In this document: piece after piece, positions 16,750-25,526 of the stretch
Layout: each line of letters starts with the position of its first letter
Numbering within the stretch: position 1 is the stretch's first letter
Notes under the pieces: model-generated
Told to the model about the DNA's origin: nothing
The model's input: the letters and a program-made list of their open reading frames with translations, nothing else
The model's database searches: none
From: Variovorax boronicumulans
GTDB lineage: Bacteria > Pseudomonadota > Gammaproteobacteria > Burkholderiales > Burkholderiaceae_C
Assembly (NCBI RefSeq): GCF_007677875.1
Contig: NZ_VEDO01000025.1
Coordinates: 1 to 64,000 of the forward strand
Direction: 5' to 3'
Length of the DNA stretch: 64,000 nt
Program-made: the position numbers and the translations under genes

Positions 16750-19529
16750 GCCACCAACTCCTCATTCATCTCCACCATCACCCCATCCAACGCTTCACCA
16801 AACACCCCCCACGCCTTCTGCAGCCCACCCCGCGCCGCCAGCGCACCAAACCCGAAGTCCTCGCGCCCAACGCTGCATGAACTGGCGATGTGGTCCTTCA
16901 TGAGCCGCAGCCACTCCGTCTGTTCCGGCGTGAACGCCGTGCCGCGCTGGGCGTTGTGGCGGAAGATCCAGGCCTGGAAGCGCCGGTCCACCTCGTCGGC
17001 GAAGGGCTTCAGGGCCTGGTCCATGCCCAGCGCGAAGCGCAGCAGGCTGACGAGGTCGGTCAGCTGGCGCTTGCGGTCGGCGCCCTGCACCTGGCTGGCC
17101 TGTACGCGCGCATAGGCGCTCCACAGCGCATCGGTGGTCAGCATCAGGGGTGGGCGGGCGAGCTGCTCGTGCAGCTCTTCCAGCCGCTCGAAACTCAGCG
17201 CGCGGCGGCGGTAGGGCTGGTCGTAGAAGAAACCCAGCGCCTCGATTTCGTCTCGGTGCGCCTGCAGGTAGTCGGCAAAGCGCGCAATGGCGTTGCGCGC
17301 CTGCGCCTCGGCCTGCGCGGCCAGGCCCGTGAACTGGATCTGGTCGGGGTTGACGTGGTCGATGAGCTGTTCGCGTTCGCGGCGCGCGGCTTCGATGGCA
17401 TCGCGCAACGCAGGCTGGTCGAAGGGCGCGCAGGCGGCGGCCACGCGCAGGCTGCGGGCGGCCTCCAGCTCGCCGGCCGTGACCGTGTCTTCGTTGCGCG
17501 TGATGCCCTGCGCGCGGGCCGTGTCCAGCGCCTGCTGGAGCACGGCGTCCGGGTCCAGCGCACGCAGCAGGCCCTTGCCGAGTTCGGCCACCGGAATGCC
17601 GCCGCTGATCCTCTCCAGCCGCGCGGCCTGCTTCGCATCGAGCTGCTTGCCCAGGCGCAGGAGGCGGTTGGCCAGCGAGAGCACGGTGTCTTCGTCGCGG
17701 TGGCCCAGGGCCACGCCCTGCAGCAGGTCCTTGAGCGCCACGCCGGGCTTTTTCTCCAGCGGCCGGCTGTCGGTCTTGAGCGAGGACTCCACGCCGACGG
17801 CGTCGATCAGCACGAAGCGCGTCTTGGCGCCCTCGGCGCTGGGGCTCACGCGCTGCAGGCCTTCGGCATCCAGGCTGCGCACGCCACGGCCCTTCATCTG
17901 CTCGTAGTAGCCGCGCGCGCGCACGTCGCGCATGAACAGCAGCACCTCCAGCGGTTTCACGTCGGTGCCGGTGGCGATCATGTCCACGGTGACGGCGATG
18001 CGCGGGTGGTGGTCGTTGCGAAAGCTGGTGAGCACGCCGTCGGCGTCCTTCTCGCTGTAGGTGACCTTGCGGCAGAACGCGTTGCCCTGGCCATAGACCT
18101 CGCGCACGGTCTGCACGATGTCGTCGGCGTGGCTGTCGGTCTTGGCGAAGATCAGCGTCTTGGGCACCTCGCGGCGGCGGGGGAACAGCTGCGTCTCCAC
18201 CACGCGCTTCATCTCCTGGATGACCAGGCGGATCTGGTTGGGGTTGACCACGCTGCGGTCCAGCGCGCGGGCGTCGTAAGCGGTGTCGTCCTCGGTCTCG
18301 GCCCAGCGCCGCTTGCGCGTGGCACGGTCGCGGTGGTCCACCCATTCGCGGGCCTGGAGCGTGGCGCCCTTCTTCGTCACAGCGGTCTCGATCAGCCACA
18401 CGTCGTAGCCCACGTTCACGCCGTCGCCCACCGACTGCTCGTAGCTGTATTCGGCCACGATGTTCTGACGGAAGAAGCCGTAGGTGCGGGCGTCGGGCGT
18501 GGCCGTCAGGCCGATGAGGAAGGCGTCAAAGTAGTCCAGCACCTGCTTCCACAGGTTGTAGATGCTGCGGTGGCATTCGTCGATGACGATGACGTCGAAG
18601 CTCTCCACCGGCACGGCCGGGTTGTAGGCCACGAGCTTGTTCTGCCCGGGCTGCTGCTGCACCTCGTTGAGCGAGATGTCTTCGGCGGATTCATCCAGCG
18701 GCTGGCCCGCCAGCAGCGCGTACATGCGCTGGATGGTGCTGATGCAGACCTGGGCATGCGGGTCGATGTGCGGCGAGTTCAGCCGCTGCACGTTGTACAG
18801 CTCGGTGAAGCTGCGGCCGTCGTCGGGCGGCTGGTAGGCCATGAACTCCTGCTGCGCCTGCTTGCCCAGGTTGCGCGTGTCCACCAGGAACAGGATGCGC
18901 CGCGCGCCCGCGAACTTGAGCAGGCGGTACACGGCGGTGATGGCGGTGTAGGTTTTGCCGGCGCCGGTAGCCATGTGCACCAGCGCGCGCGGCTGGTCGC
19001 GGGCGAGGGACTGCTCCAGGCCGGCGACGGCATCGGTCTGGCAATCGCGCAGGTTCTGTATGGGCAGCGGCGGCATGGCGGTGGCCAGGCGCGCGCGCAA
19101 GGTGTCGTGCGGACGCGCATGCCAGGCGGCAAGCTGCTCGGGGCGGAAAAAGTGGAAGATCTCGCGCGAGCGCGGCGCCGGGTCGTGGCCGTCGGTGAAA
19201 CGGATCAGCTGGCTGGTGGCTTCGAAGAGGAAGCGCAGGGGCTGCTGGTCCGTGCGCCACTTGAGGCTTGCCAACGCGTAGCGCGCGGTCTGCAGCTCCA
19301 CCACCGTCAACGACTCGCCTGCCGCGTCGCGCTTGGCCTCGATGACGCCGACCGGGACGCGGTCGACAAACAGCACGTAATCGGCCGGGCCGGTGTCCGT
19401 CGGGAACTCGCGCACCGCGACACCCAAGCCCGCACCCAGGTTGACGTCGCCCATGCCCTGCACCAGCCAACCGGCGGCAACGAGCCTGCCATCGATGCGG
19501 ACTCGGGCCTGGTGTTCGGGTGTGGTCAT
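16746..19529 (-). CDS. hsdR: Type I restriction-modification system, endonuclease/translocase subunit (EcoEI-like)
   Basis: The 927-residue product has an N-terminal PD-ExK nuclease site (VGVIEAKR near residue 65), a superfamily 2 helicase core with Walker A HMATGAGKTYTA near residue 190 and a DECH box near residue 318, and a C-terminal helical domain like that of EcoEI-type HsdR. It translocates and cleaves unmethylated DNA. The start is set at 19529 (MTTPEHQARVRIDG) because homology begins there; an in-frame ATG at 19622 would add 31 unconserved residues. It heads the locus and is translationally coupled to hsdS. Confidence 0.93.
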   Translation of the reverse strand: MTTPEHQARVRIDGRLVAAGWLVQGMGDVNLGAGLGVAVREFPTDTGPADYVLFVDRVPVGVIEAKRDAAGESLTVVELQTARYALASLKWRTDQQPLRFLFEATSQLIRFTDGHDPAPRSREIFHFFRPEQLAAWHARPHDTLRARLATAMPPLPIQNLRDCQTDAVAGLEQSLARDQPRALVHMATGAGKTYTAITAVYRLLKFAGARRILFLVDTRNLGKQAQQEFMAYQPPDDGRSFTELYNVQRLNSPHIDPHAQVCISTIQRMYALLAGQPLDESAEDISLNEVQQQPGQNKLVAYNPAVPVESFDVIVIDECHRSIYNLWKQVLDYFDAFLIGLTATPDARTYGFFRQNIVAEYSYEQSVGDGVNVGYDVWLIETAVTKKGATLQAREWVDHRDRATRKRRWAETEDDTAYDARALDRSVVNPNQIRLVIQEMKRVVETQLFPRRREVPKTLIFAKTDSHADDIVQTVREVYGQGNAFCRKVTYSEKDADGVLTSFRNDHHPRIAVTVDMIATGTDVKPLEVLLFMRDVRARGYYEQMKGRGVRSLDAEGLQRVSPSAEGAKTRFVLIDAVGVESSLKTDSRPLEKKPGVALKDLLQGVALGHRDEDTVLSLANRLLRLGKQLDAKQAARLERISGGIPVAELGKGLLRALDPDAVLQQALDTARAQGITRNEDTVTAGELEAARSLRVAAACAPFDQPALRDAIEAARREREQLIDHVNPDQIQFTGLAAQAEAQARNAIARFADYLQAHRDEIEALGFFYDQPYRRRALSFERLEELHEQLARPPLMLTTDALWSAYARVQASQVQGADRKRQLTDLVSLLRFALGMDQALKPFADEVDRRFQAWIFRHNAQRGTAFTPEQTEWLRLMKDHIASSCSVGREDFGFGALAARGGLQKAWGVFGEALDGVMVEMNEELVA

Positions 19530-19769
19530 GCCTGGGGTCTGTGGGGCTGCGCGGGGAGGCGCAATTCTGTCCCATCCCATGCGCTCCAGACGGGGCTGTG
19601 CCGCGCGTCGCATCGATGCCAAGGCCTGTGCATCGCGCCGGCAGTTCCCCGCCCTGCCGCAAGGCCTTGGCGTGGCTGGTTAGACTCCCGCCCCGGGTGG
19701 CATGCCGCATCGGGCATGCCAGGTCTTCGCGCAGGTCGGGCCGCCGCGCGGTCTACCCGCGCTTGTCCC
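19530..19769. promoter_or_regulatory. Divergent intergenic region hsdR / antiporter
   Basis: This 240-bp spacer must hold the promoters of hsdR (minus) and the antiporter (plus). It contains the inverted repeat GCCAAGGCC (19618-19626) / GGCCTTGGC (19663-19671) and two copies of the self-complementary octamer GGCATGCC (19699-19706, 19713-19720). No gene-like frame was convincing. Confidence 0.4.
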
Positions 19770-21032
19770 ATGTCCGACCCCACGATCCAGTGGATCGCCG
19801 CCGCGCTGTTCGCCATCGCGCTGGCCCACACCTTCGCCGCCAAACAACTCGAGCGGCTCTCCCACCGCTTCCCGCGCCATGCCGGCCTGTTCCACCTGCT
19901 CGGCGAGGTCGAGGTGGTGTTCGGCTTCTGGGCCATGGTGCTCATCGCCGTGCTCGCGCTCGCGGCGGGCGGCCCCCAGGCACTGGCCTATGCGGAGTCG
20001 CGCAACTACACCGAGCCGCTGTTCGTCTTCGTCGTGATGGTGATGGCGGCCTCGCGCCCCATCGTGCGCACGGTGGCGGCGCTGGTCGACCGGGCGGCGC
20101 GGCTGGCGCCCGTGCCCACACCGGTGGCCACCGCCTGGCTGGGCCTGGCAGCCGTTCCGCTGTTCGGCTCGCTCGTGACCGAGCCCGCGGCCATGACCAT
20201 CGCGGCGCTCATGCTGGCGCCGCAGATCTTTCGCCGCGAGGTGCCCGAGGGCGCGAAGTATCTGGCGCTCGGCGTGCTGTTCGTGAACGTGTCCATCGGC
20301 GGCACGCTCACGGCCTATGCGGCGCCGCCGGTGCTCATGGTGGCCAGCGCCTGGCAATGGGACAGCCTGTTCATGCTGCAGAACTTCGGCTGGAAGGCGG
20401 CGCTGGCGGTGCTCGTCAATGCCACGGTGGCCACGGTCGTGCTGCGCCGCTTTCTGCGTGCGCAGGGTCCCGGCGCGGCCCCCGCGCCGGCCGCCAGGCC
20501 GCTGCCCGCCACCGTAGTGCTCGTGCACGTGGCGCTGCTCGCGGGCGTGGTGCTGTTCGCCCACCATCCCGTGATCTTCCTCGGCCTGTTCCTGCTGTTC
20601 CTGGGCTTCACGCAGGCCTATGCGCAGCACCAGAGCCCGCTGATCCTCAAGGAGGCACTGCTGGTCGGCTTCTTCCTGGCCGGGCTGGTGGTGCTGGGTG
20701 GCATGCAGCAGTGGTGGCTGCAGCCCATCGTCTCGGGGCTGGAGCCGCTGGCGCTGTTCTTCGGTGCGCTGGCGCTCACGGCCGTCACCGACAACGCGGC
20801 GTTGACCTACCTGGGCTCGCTGATCGAGGGCATGTCCGACCCGGCGAAGTACATGCTGGTGGCCGGTGCCGTGGCCGGCGGCGGGCTGACCGTGATCGCG
20901 AACGCACCGAACCCGGCCGGCGTGGCCCTGCTCAAGCGCGGCTTCGCCGACGAGACCGTCAGCATCGGCGCCCTGGTGCTCGGCGCACTCGGGCCGACCG
21001 CAGTCGCTGCCGCGGCCTTCCTGCTGCTCTGA
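19770..21032 (+). CDS. Putative Na+/H+ antiporter (PF07399-like membrane protein)
   Basis: A 420-residue polytopic inner-membrane protein with about 11 hydrophobic segments. Stretches such as SLVTEPAAMTIAALMLAPQI, LFVNVSIGGTLTAYAAPPVL and AVTDNAALTYLGSL match the family annotated as putative Na+/H+ antiporters. The paired acidic or polar residues inside membrane segments (TEPAA, TDNAA) are the likely ion site. Start at 19770 by homology. Its stop is 1 bp from the stop of the convergent winged-helix gene. Transport activity is inferred from family only. Confidence 0.82.
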   Translation: MSDPTIQWIAAALFAIALAHTFAAKQLERLSHRFPRHAGLFHLLGEVEVVFGFWAMVLIAVLALAAGGPQALAYAESRNYTEPLFVFVVMVMAASRPIVRTVAALVDRAARLAPVPTPVATAWLGLAAVPLFGSLVTEPAAMTIAALMLAPQIFRREVPEGAKYLALGVLFVNVSIGGTLTAYAAPPVLMVASAWQWDSLFMLQNFGWKAALAVLVNATVATVVLRRFLRAQGPGAAPAPAARPLPATVVLVHVALLAGVVLFAHHPVIFLGLFLLFLGFTQAYAQHQSPLILKEALLVGFFLAGLVVLGGMQQWWLQPIVSGLEPLALFFGALALTAVTDNAALTYLGSLIEGMSDPAKYMLVAGAVAGGGLTVIANAPNPAGVALLKRGFADETVSIGALVLGALGPTAVAAAAFLLL

Positions 21033-21033
21033 T

Positions 21034-22131
21034 TCACAGGGCCAGGAATGCGCGCATGCGCGCGAGTTCTTCTTCGAGCCCGATGCGGAAGGCGGCGGCC
21101 CTCGGCGGTCTGCCCGCCACGTAGCCGAACTGCGCCTGCAGCGCGCCACCCGCGACCGACAGGTTGCCCCAGCCCACGATCTGCTCGTGCCACAGCAGCG
21201 GCAGCGCGTAGTAGCCAAGCTGGCGCCTGGGCGCCGGCGTGTAGGCTTCGAAGCGGTAGGCCCAGCCCCAGAACAGCTCGAAGCGGCGCCGGTCCCAGAC
21301 CACGGGGTCGAACGGCGTGAGCAGGCGCACGCCTTCGTCGGTCCGCCAGCGCGCAGCGGCGGGGTTCTCGGTGGCCGGCCAGTACCAGTCCACGCCATCG
21401 ACACGCGCGCGCGCCAGCCGCCCTCTGGCACGCGCCAGCGCGGCGGCGCGCTCGGCCGCCCACTGCGGCGTGCCGCCGCGCAGCAGCAGGCTCAGCAGCT
21501 GGCCCAGGCTGGCGGCCGGCAGCGGTGCGTACTTGGCCACGACCAGATCGACGAGGGCGTCCATGCGCGCGGCAATGGCCTGGGCGTCTGTCGCGGCCAG
21601 CGCGGCGGCGCGCACGGCGTACACGCGCGTGCCGCTGTCGCGCCGCAGCACGCGCAGCAGGCCGCGGTAGTGCATGGCGTCGAGCAGCTGGGTGCTTGCA
21701 TTGGAATGGCCGCCAAACCAGTTGCGCGTGCGCCCGTGCGCGAACTGCGCCTCGACCTCGCGCGGGTGCACGGCGCCGCGCTCCTGCACGAAGGCCAGCA
21801 CGGCGTCGGCCTGCAACGCGCGCTCGGGTGTCCAGGCCTCGCGCGCGCTGCGCGGGTGCATGAGGTCGGCATGCGCGCGCGGCAGAAAGCCGTAGTTGAC
21901 GAAGAAATCCTCTTCGATGCCGAGCCGGGCGTAGCGCCGCTCCAGGTCGCCGGCGCGGTAGTCGCGCACGCGGTGGCGCAGCGTGAGGTCCTGGGCGCGC
22001 GCGGGCGCGCGGATCGGGTCGGCCTGCACGAAGCCCAGGCGGGAGATGGCGCGCGCAAGCGTGGTGGGAGTGAACAGCGTGCGTGCGATCGCGTGGCGGC
22101 GCAGCTGCTCCAGGGTGGGTGCGGTCGGCAT
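21034..22131 (-). CDS. YcaQ-like winged-helix DNA glycosylase family protein
   Basis: The 365-residue product belongs to the COG3214/YcaQ family (crosslink-repair glycosylase AlkX-like). It starts with a helical segment (ISRLGFVQADPIRAPARAQD) and contains LTPFDPVVWDRRRFELFWGW, a stretch very typical of this family. Characterised relatives remove interstrand crosslink adducts from DNA. The start at 22131 is set by where homology begins; the open frame extends 99 codons farther upstream without conservation. It is divergent from the glycosidase-like gene with 50 bp between them. Confidence 0.85.
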   Translation of the reverse strand: MPTAPTLEQLRRHAIARTLFTPTTLARAISRLGFVQADPIRAPARAQDLTLRHRVRDYRAGDLERRYARLGIEEDFFVNYGFLPRAHADLMHPRSAREAWTPERALQADAVLAFVQERGAVHPREVEAQFAHGRTRNWFGGHSNASTQLLDAMHYRGLLRVLRRDSGTRVYAVRAAALAATDAQAIAARMDALVDLVVAKYAPLPAASLGQLLSLLLRGGTPQWAAERAAALARARGRLARARVDGVDWYWPATENPAAARWRTDEGVRLLTPFDPVVWDRRRFELFWGWAYRFEAYTPAPRRQLGYYALPLLWHEQIVGWGNLSVAGGALQAQFGYVAGRPPRAAAFRIGLEEELARMRAFLAL

Positions 22132-22181
22132 GCCGGCATCATGCCGCGGGCCTTTGCGCCCTGCTTCAGAATGCCCCGACC

Positions 22182-23366
22182 ATGACCGAACCGCACCCCG
22201 CCCCCGCCACGCTGCTGGCCGAATGCCCCCGGGCCTCGCTGGCCCTGCTGGAGGCCAACTGCACACCGCACGGCATCCTGGCCGCCAGCCGCACCCAGGC
22301 GGCCGAGGCGCGCCGCTACACGCGCATCTTCGGCCGCGACGCCGCCATCTGCGTGATGGCCATGTGCGGCAGCGGCGTGCCGGCGCTGGAGCGCGGCGCC
22401 GTCGCCAGCCTCGATGCCCTGGCCGCACAGCAGGCCGCCAATGGCCAGATCCCCAAGTACGTGGACCCCGATGGGTTGGATGCCGACTTCTGGTACCTGG
22501 GCTGCATCGACGCCACGCTGTGGTGGCTGATCGCGGTGGACCACGTGCGCCGCCACGGCACGGTGGGCGCCACGCACTGGCAGGACGGCGTGCAGCGCGC
22601 CATCGGCTGGCTGCTCGCGCAGGAGCACCAGACCTTCCGGCTGCTGCAGCAGAACGAGGCCAGCGACTGGGCCGACATCATGCCGCGCTCGGGCTATGTG
22701 CTCTACACCAACGCGCTGTGGTACGAGGTCAAGCGGCGCTTCGCGCTCGCCGATGCGCAGGCCACGGCGCACCACTTCAACCACCTGTTCAACCCGTTCC
22801 AGCGCGACCTGCCCACCTACCACCGGGCCCGCCTGCTGCGCCACTACGCGCGCCGCGGCCGGCGCGACCCGGGCCTGTACCTCTCGTTCGTGAACCTGGC
22901 CGTGGTCGGTGACGAGGGCGACGTGTTCGGCAACGTGCTGGCGCTGCTCTGCGGCCTGGCCGACGAGACCATGGCCGCGCGCATCGCCGACACCATCACC
23001 GCCGCGCAGGCCGACCAGCCCTACCCCGTGCGCGTGGTGCTGCACCCGCTCACGCGCCAGCACGACCTGTGGCGCCGCTACATGGAGCGGCACCAGCAAA
23101 ACCTCGTCCACCAGTACCACAACGGCGGCATCTGGCCCTTCGTGGGCGGCTTCTGGGCGATGGCGCTGGCACGCCTGGGGCGTACGGAACAGGCACACGG
23201 CGCCCTGCTGCGGCTGGCGCAGGCCAATGCCGCGCACGGCTGGCGCTTCACCGAGTGGTTCCACGGCAGGACGCTGGCGCCGCGCGGCATGCCGGGCCAG
23301 AGCTGGAATGCGGCGGGCTTCCTGCTCGCGCAACGCATGCTCGATGGCGGCGCTGCGGGTTGGTGA
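22182..23366 (+). CDS. Six-hairpin glycosidase-like protein (amylo-alpha-1,6-glucosidase/invertase-like)
   Basis: A 394-residue protein without signal peptide. Motifs such as RIFGRDAAICVMAMCGSGVP near residue 50, DATLWWLIAVDHVRRHG and NEASDWADIMPRSGYVLYTN are characteristic of (alpha/alpha)6-barrel glycosidases related to glucosidase/neutral invertase families. The acidic residues in GRDAA and SDWAD are the likely catalytic or binding carboxylates. Relatives act on alpha-glucosides or sucrose in the cytoplasm. Substrate cannot be assigned. Start at 22182 by homology. Confidence 0.68.
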   Translation: MTEPHPAPATLLAECPRASLALLEANCTPHGILAASRTQAAEARRYTRIFGRDAAICVMAMCGSGVPALERGAVASLDALAAQQAANGQIPKYVDPDGLDADFWYLGCIDATLWWLIAVDHVRRHGTVGATHWQDGVQRAIGWLLAQEHQTFRLLQQNEASDWADIMPRSGYVLYTNALWYEVKRRFALADAQATAHHFNHLFNPFQRDLPTYHRARLLRHYARRGRRDPGLYLSFVNLAVVGDEGDVFGNVLALLCGLADETMAARIADTITAAQADQPYPVRVVLHPLTRQHDLWRRYMERHQQNLVHQYHNGGIWPFVGGFWAMALARLGRTEQAHGALLRLAQANAAHGWRFTEWFHGRTLAPRGMPGQSWNAAGFLLAQRMLDGGAAGW

Positions 23367-23426
23367 GCGCAGACCGGCGCGCCACCCCCAGCCCATGGAA
23401 TGGGCGCGCAAGCAGCAGCTCCGCAG

Positions 23427-23549
23427 GCCGCGGGGCAGGCCACGCCAGCAGTCGCCGCGGCACTGGCTCTGCCAGGCCGCTGGCGGCGCGCCCTGGAGGC
23501 GGGATGGGACTTCTACACGCAGTGAGAAGGCCAGACGGGGGTGGTTCAT
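23427..23549 (+). repeat. Dispersed hairpin repeat, copy 2 (full length)
   Basis: A GC-rich body from GCCGCGGGGCAGGCC to CCTGGAGGCGGG is followed by a short stem CTTC/GAAG (23510-23513, 23526-23529) around the loop TACACGCAGTGA and the tail CGGGGGTGGTTCAT. The inverted copy at 46641-46762 aligns along its whole length with scattered differences (by eye well over 80% identical). It lies in the 264-bp gap between the glycosidase and BOF genes, which otherwise holds nothing recognisable. Confidence 0.75.
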
Positions 23550-23630
23550 CAGATTGCCTTCATCTGCGGCGCATCCAATGGCGCCATGCCGCGGAACGGG
23601 TCCGCGGCACATGCACAGAAGGAGTTGACC

Positions 23631-24050
23631 ATGCGCCATCCCATCATCACCGCAGCCATCGCCGCCGCCCTGCTCGCAGCTGGCATCGCGCAAGCCCAGC
23701 CGGCTGCCAGCTACACCGGCCCCAGCGTGGGTACGCAGCCAGCCCAGGCCGGCAAACACGGCAGCTACGACGGCCCCAGCTCGGTGCCGCTGCTCACCGT
23801 CAAGCAACTGCTCGAGACCGGCAAGGACGAACAGCACGCGCGCCTGCAAGGCCGCATCGTCTCGCACGATGGCGGCGACAAGTACACCTTCGCCGACGAC
23901 AGCGGCCGCATCACGGTGGAGATCGACGACGACCGCTTTCCGCCCGGCCAGGCCATCGGCGCGGCACAGCGTGTGGAACTGGTCGGCGAGTTCGACAAGG
24001 GCCTGCGCAAGCGCGAGTTCGAGGTCGACCGCATCACGCTGATCCACTGA
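23631..24050 (+). CDS. BOF/NirD (YgiW/YdeI) family periplasmic stress protein
   Basis: The 139-residue product has a signal peptide (about residues 1-23, IAQAQ) and a C-terminal bacterial OB-fold: VKQLLETGKDEQHARLQGRI, then YTFADDSGRITVEIDDDRF and VELVGEFDKGLRKREFEVDR. Relatives YgiW and YdeI contribute to stress tolerance, probably by binding small cationic ligands in the periplasm. A GGAG ribosome-binding site precedes the ATG at 23631. Confidence 0.9.
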   Translation: MRHPIITAAIAAALLAAGIAQAQPAASYTGPSVGTQPAQAGKHGSYDGPSSVPLLTVKQLLETGKDEQHARLQGRIVSHDGGDKYTFADDSGRITVEIDDDRFPPGQAIGAAQRVELVGEFDKGLRKREFEVDRITLIH

Positions 24051-24056
24051 TGCACC

Positions 24057-24082
24057 GGCATGCCCTATAAACCGGGCATGCC
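24057..24082. promoter_or_regulatory. Hairpin spanning the amidase start codon
   Basis: GGCATGCCC and GGGCATGCC form a perfect 9-bp stem with an 8-nt loop (TATAAACC). Both candidate amidase start codons (24060, 24078) lie inside the arms, and the hairpin follows the BOF stop by 6 bp. It may terminate the upstream transcript or mask amidase translation. No T-run follows. Confidence 0.5.
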
Positions 24083-25517
24083 CCAGGACATCCTCGACAC
24101 CCACGACGCCACCGCGCTCTCGCAGGCCCTGCACGCCGGCCAGCTGTCCTGCCGCGAACTGATGCAGGCCACGCTGGCCCGCATCGCCGCGCGCAACCCG
24201 CTCTTCAACGCCATCGTGAGCCTGCGCGCGCCCGAGGCCCTGTTGGCCGAGGCCGACGCGCACGACGCACTGCTCGCGCGCGGCCAGTCCAAGGGCTGGC
24301 TGCACGGCATCCCCCAGGCCATCAAGGACCTCTCGGCCACGGCCGGCATCGCCACCACGCACGGCTCGCCGCTGCTGGCGCACCAGGTGCCGCGCGAGGA
24401 CGAGTTGATGGTCGCGCGCATCAAGGCGGCCGGCGGCATCGTCATCGGCAAGACCAACACGCCCGAGTTCGGCCTGGGCTCGCACACTTTCAACGCCGTC
24501 TTCGGCACCACCGGCAATGCCTGGGACCCGACGCGCTCGGCCGGCGGCAGCAGCGGTGGCGCGGCCGTGGCGCTGGCGCAGCGCATGGTGGCCGTGGCCG
24601 ATGGCTCGGACTTCATGGGCAGCCTGCGCAACCCGGCCGGCTGGAATTACATCTTCGGCATGCGGCCCAGTCAGGGGCGTGTGCCGCAGGTGCCGGCCGC
24701 CGATGCCTGGCTCGCGCAGCTGGGCACCGCCGGACCGATGGCGCGCACCGTGCGCGACCTGGCGCGCATGCTGGACACCCAGGCCGGCCACGACGCGCGC
24801 GCGCCGCTGTCGCTGGACGACGGCGTGCGCTTCGCCGACACCCTGCGCGAGGCTGCGCGGCCCGCACGCATCGCCTGGCTCGGCGACCTGGGCGGCTACC
24901 TGCCCATGGAGGCCGGCGTGCTGGACTGCTGCGAACAGGCACTGGGCCGGCTGGCCGCGCTGGGCTGCGTGGTCGAGCCGACGGCGCTCGGCACGGCGCC
25001 CGAGCCGGTCTGGGACGCCTGGCTCATCTGGCGCCGCGTGCTCGTGGGCGCGCGCATCGCGCCGCTGATGGCGCTGCCGCAGGCGCGCGAACACATCAAG
25101 CCCGAGGCGCTGTGGGAATACGAGCAGGGCCAGGGCACGAGCGCCGCGCAGTTCATGGCCGCCAGCGGCCGGCGTACGGCCTTCTACCAGCACCTGCTGG
25201 GCCTGTTCGAGCGCCATGACGTGCTGGCCCTGCCCAGCGCCCAGGTCTGGCCCTTCGCGGCCACCGAACGCTGGCCCACGCAGATCGCGGGCCGCGCCAT
25301 GGACACCTACCACCGCTGGATGGAGGTGGTGATCTACGCCACCTTCGCGGGTCTGCCGGCCATCAGCATCCCGGCCGGCTTCGGGCCGCAGGGGCTGCCG
25401 ATGGGCCTGCAACTGATCGGCCGACCGCGCGACGATGCGGGCGTGCTGCGCCTGGCCGCGGCCTACGAGGCGGCCGAGCAGGCGCTGCTGCGCGCCGCGC
25501 CGCCGAGCCGCGGCTGA
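24078..25517 (+). CDS. Amidase signature family amidohydrolase
   Basis: The 479-residue product is an amidase-signature enzyme with a Ser-cisSer-Lys site. The lysine is in HGIPQAIKDLSATAG (about residue 84), the cis-serine is in SAGGSSGGAAVALA, and the nucleophile is the serine of DFMGSLRNPAG. The middle stretch DGSDFMGSLR replaces the commoner GTDxGGSxR. It hydrolyses an amide or aryl amide in the cytoplasm; the substrate is not predictable. The start is taken at 24078 (MPQDILDTHDATAL) by homology; 24060 is an alternative. No good ribosome-binding site is visible for either. Confidence 0.9.
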   Translation: MPQDILDTHDATALSQALHAGQLSCRELMQATLARIAARNPLFNAIVSLRAPEALLAEADAHDALLARGQSKGWLHGIPQAIKDLSATAGIATTHGSPLLAHQVPREDELMVARIKAAGGIVIGKTNTPEFGLGSHTFNAVFGTTGNAWDPTRSAGGSSGGAAVALAQRMVAVADGSDFMGSLRNPAGWNYIFGMRPSQGRVPQVPAADAWLAQLGTAGPMARTVRDLARMLDTQAGHDARAPLSLDDGVRFADTLREAARPARIAWLGDLGGYLPMEAGVLDCCEQALGRLAALGCVVEPTALGTAPEPVWDAWLIWRRVLVGARIAPLMALPQAREHIKPEALWEYEQGQGTSAAQFMAASGRRTAFYQHLLGLFERHDVLALPSAQVWPFAATERWPTQIAGRAMDTYHRWMEVVIYATFAGLPAISIPAGFGPQGLPMGLQLIGRPRDDAGVLRLAAAYEAAEQALLRAAPPSRG

Positions 25518-25526
25518 CGCATCGAC

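Noticed and set aside
11679-19529. RM locus as a phage or integrative element
   Set aside because: No integrase, tRNA target or flanking direct repeats were seen; transfer of the island remains possible but unsupported.
16890-19769. N-terminal extension of the antiporter frame antisense through hsdR
   Set aside because: Homology to membrane antiporters begins only at 19770; the upstream part is a shadow of hsdR.
19699-24082. Paired GGCATGCC octamers at 19699/19713 and 24057/24075
   Set aside because: The octamer is self-complementary and GC-rich; spacings differ (6 and 10 bp), so a shared regulatory site is not supported.
21492-25412. 1306-codon open frame on the minus strand across four genes
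   Set aside because: It runs antisense through the glycosidase, BOF and amidase genes and has no recognisable domain.
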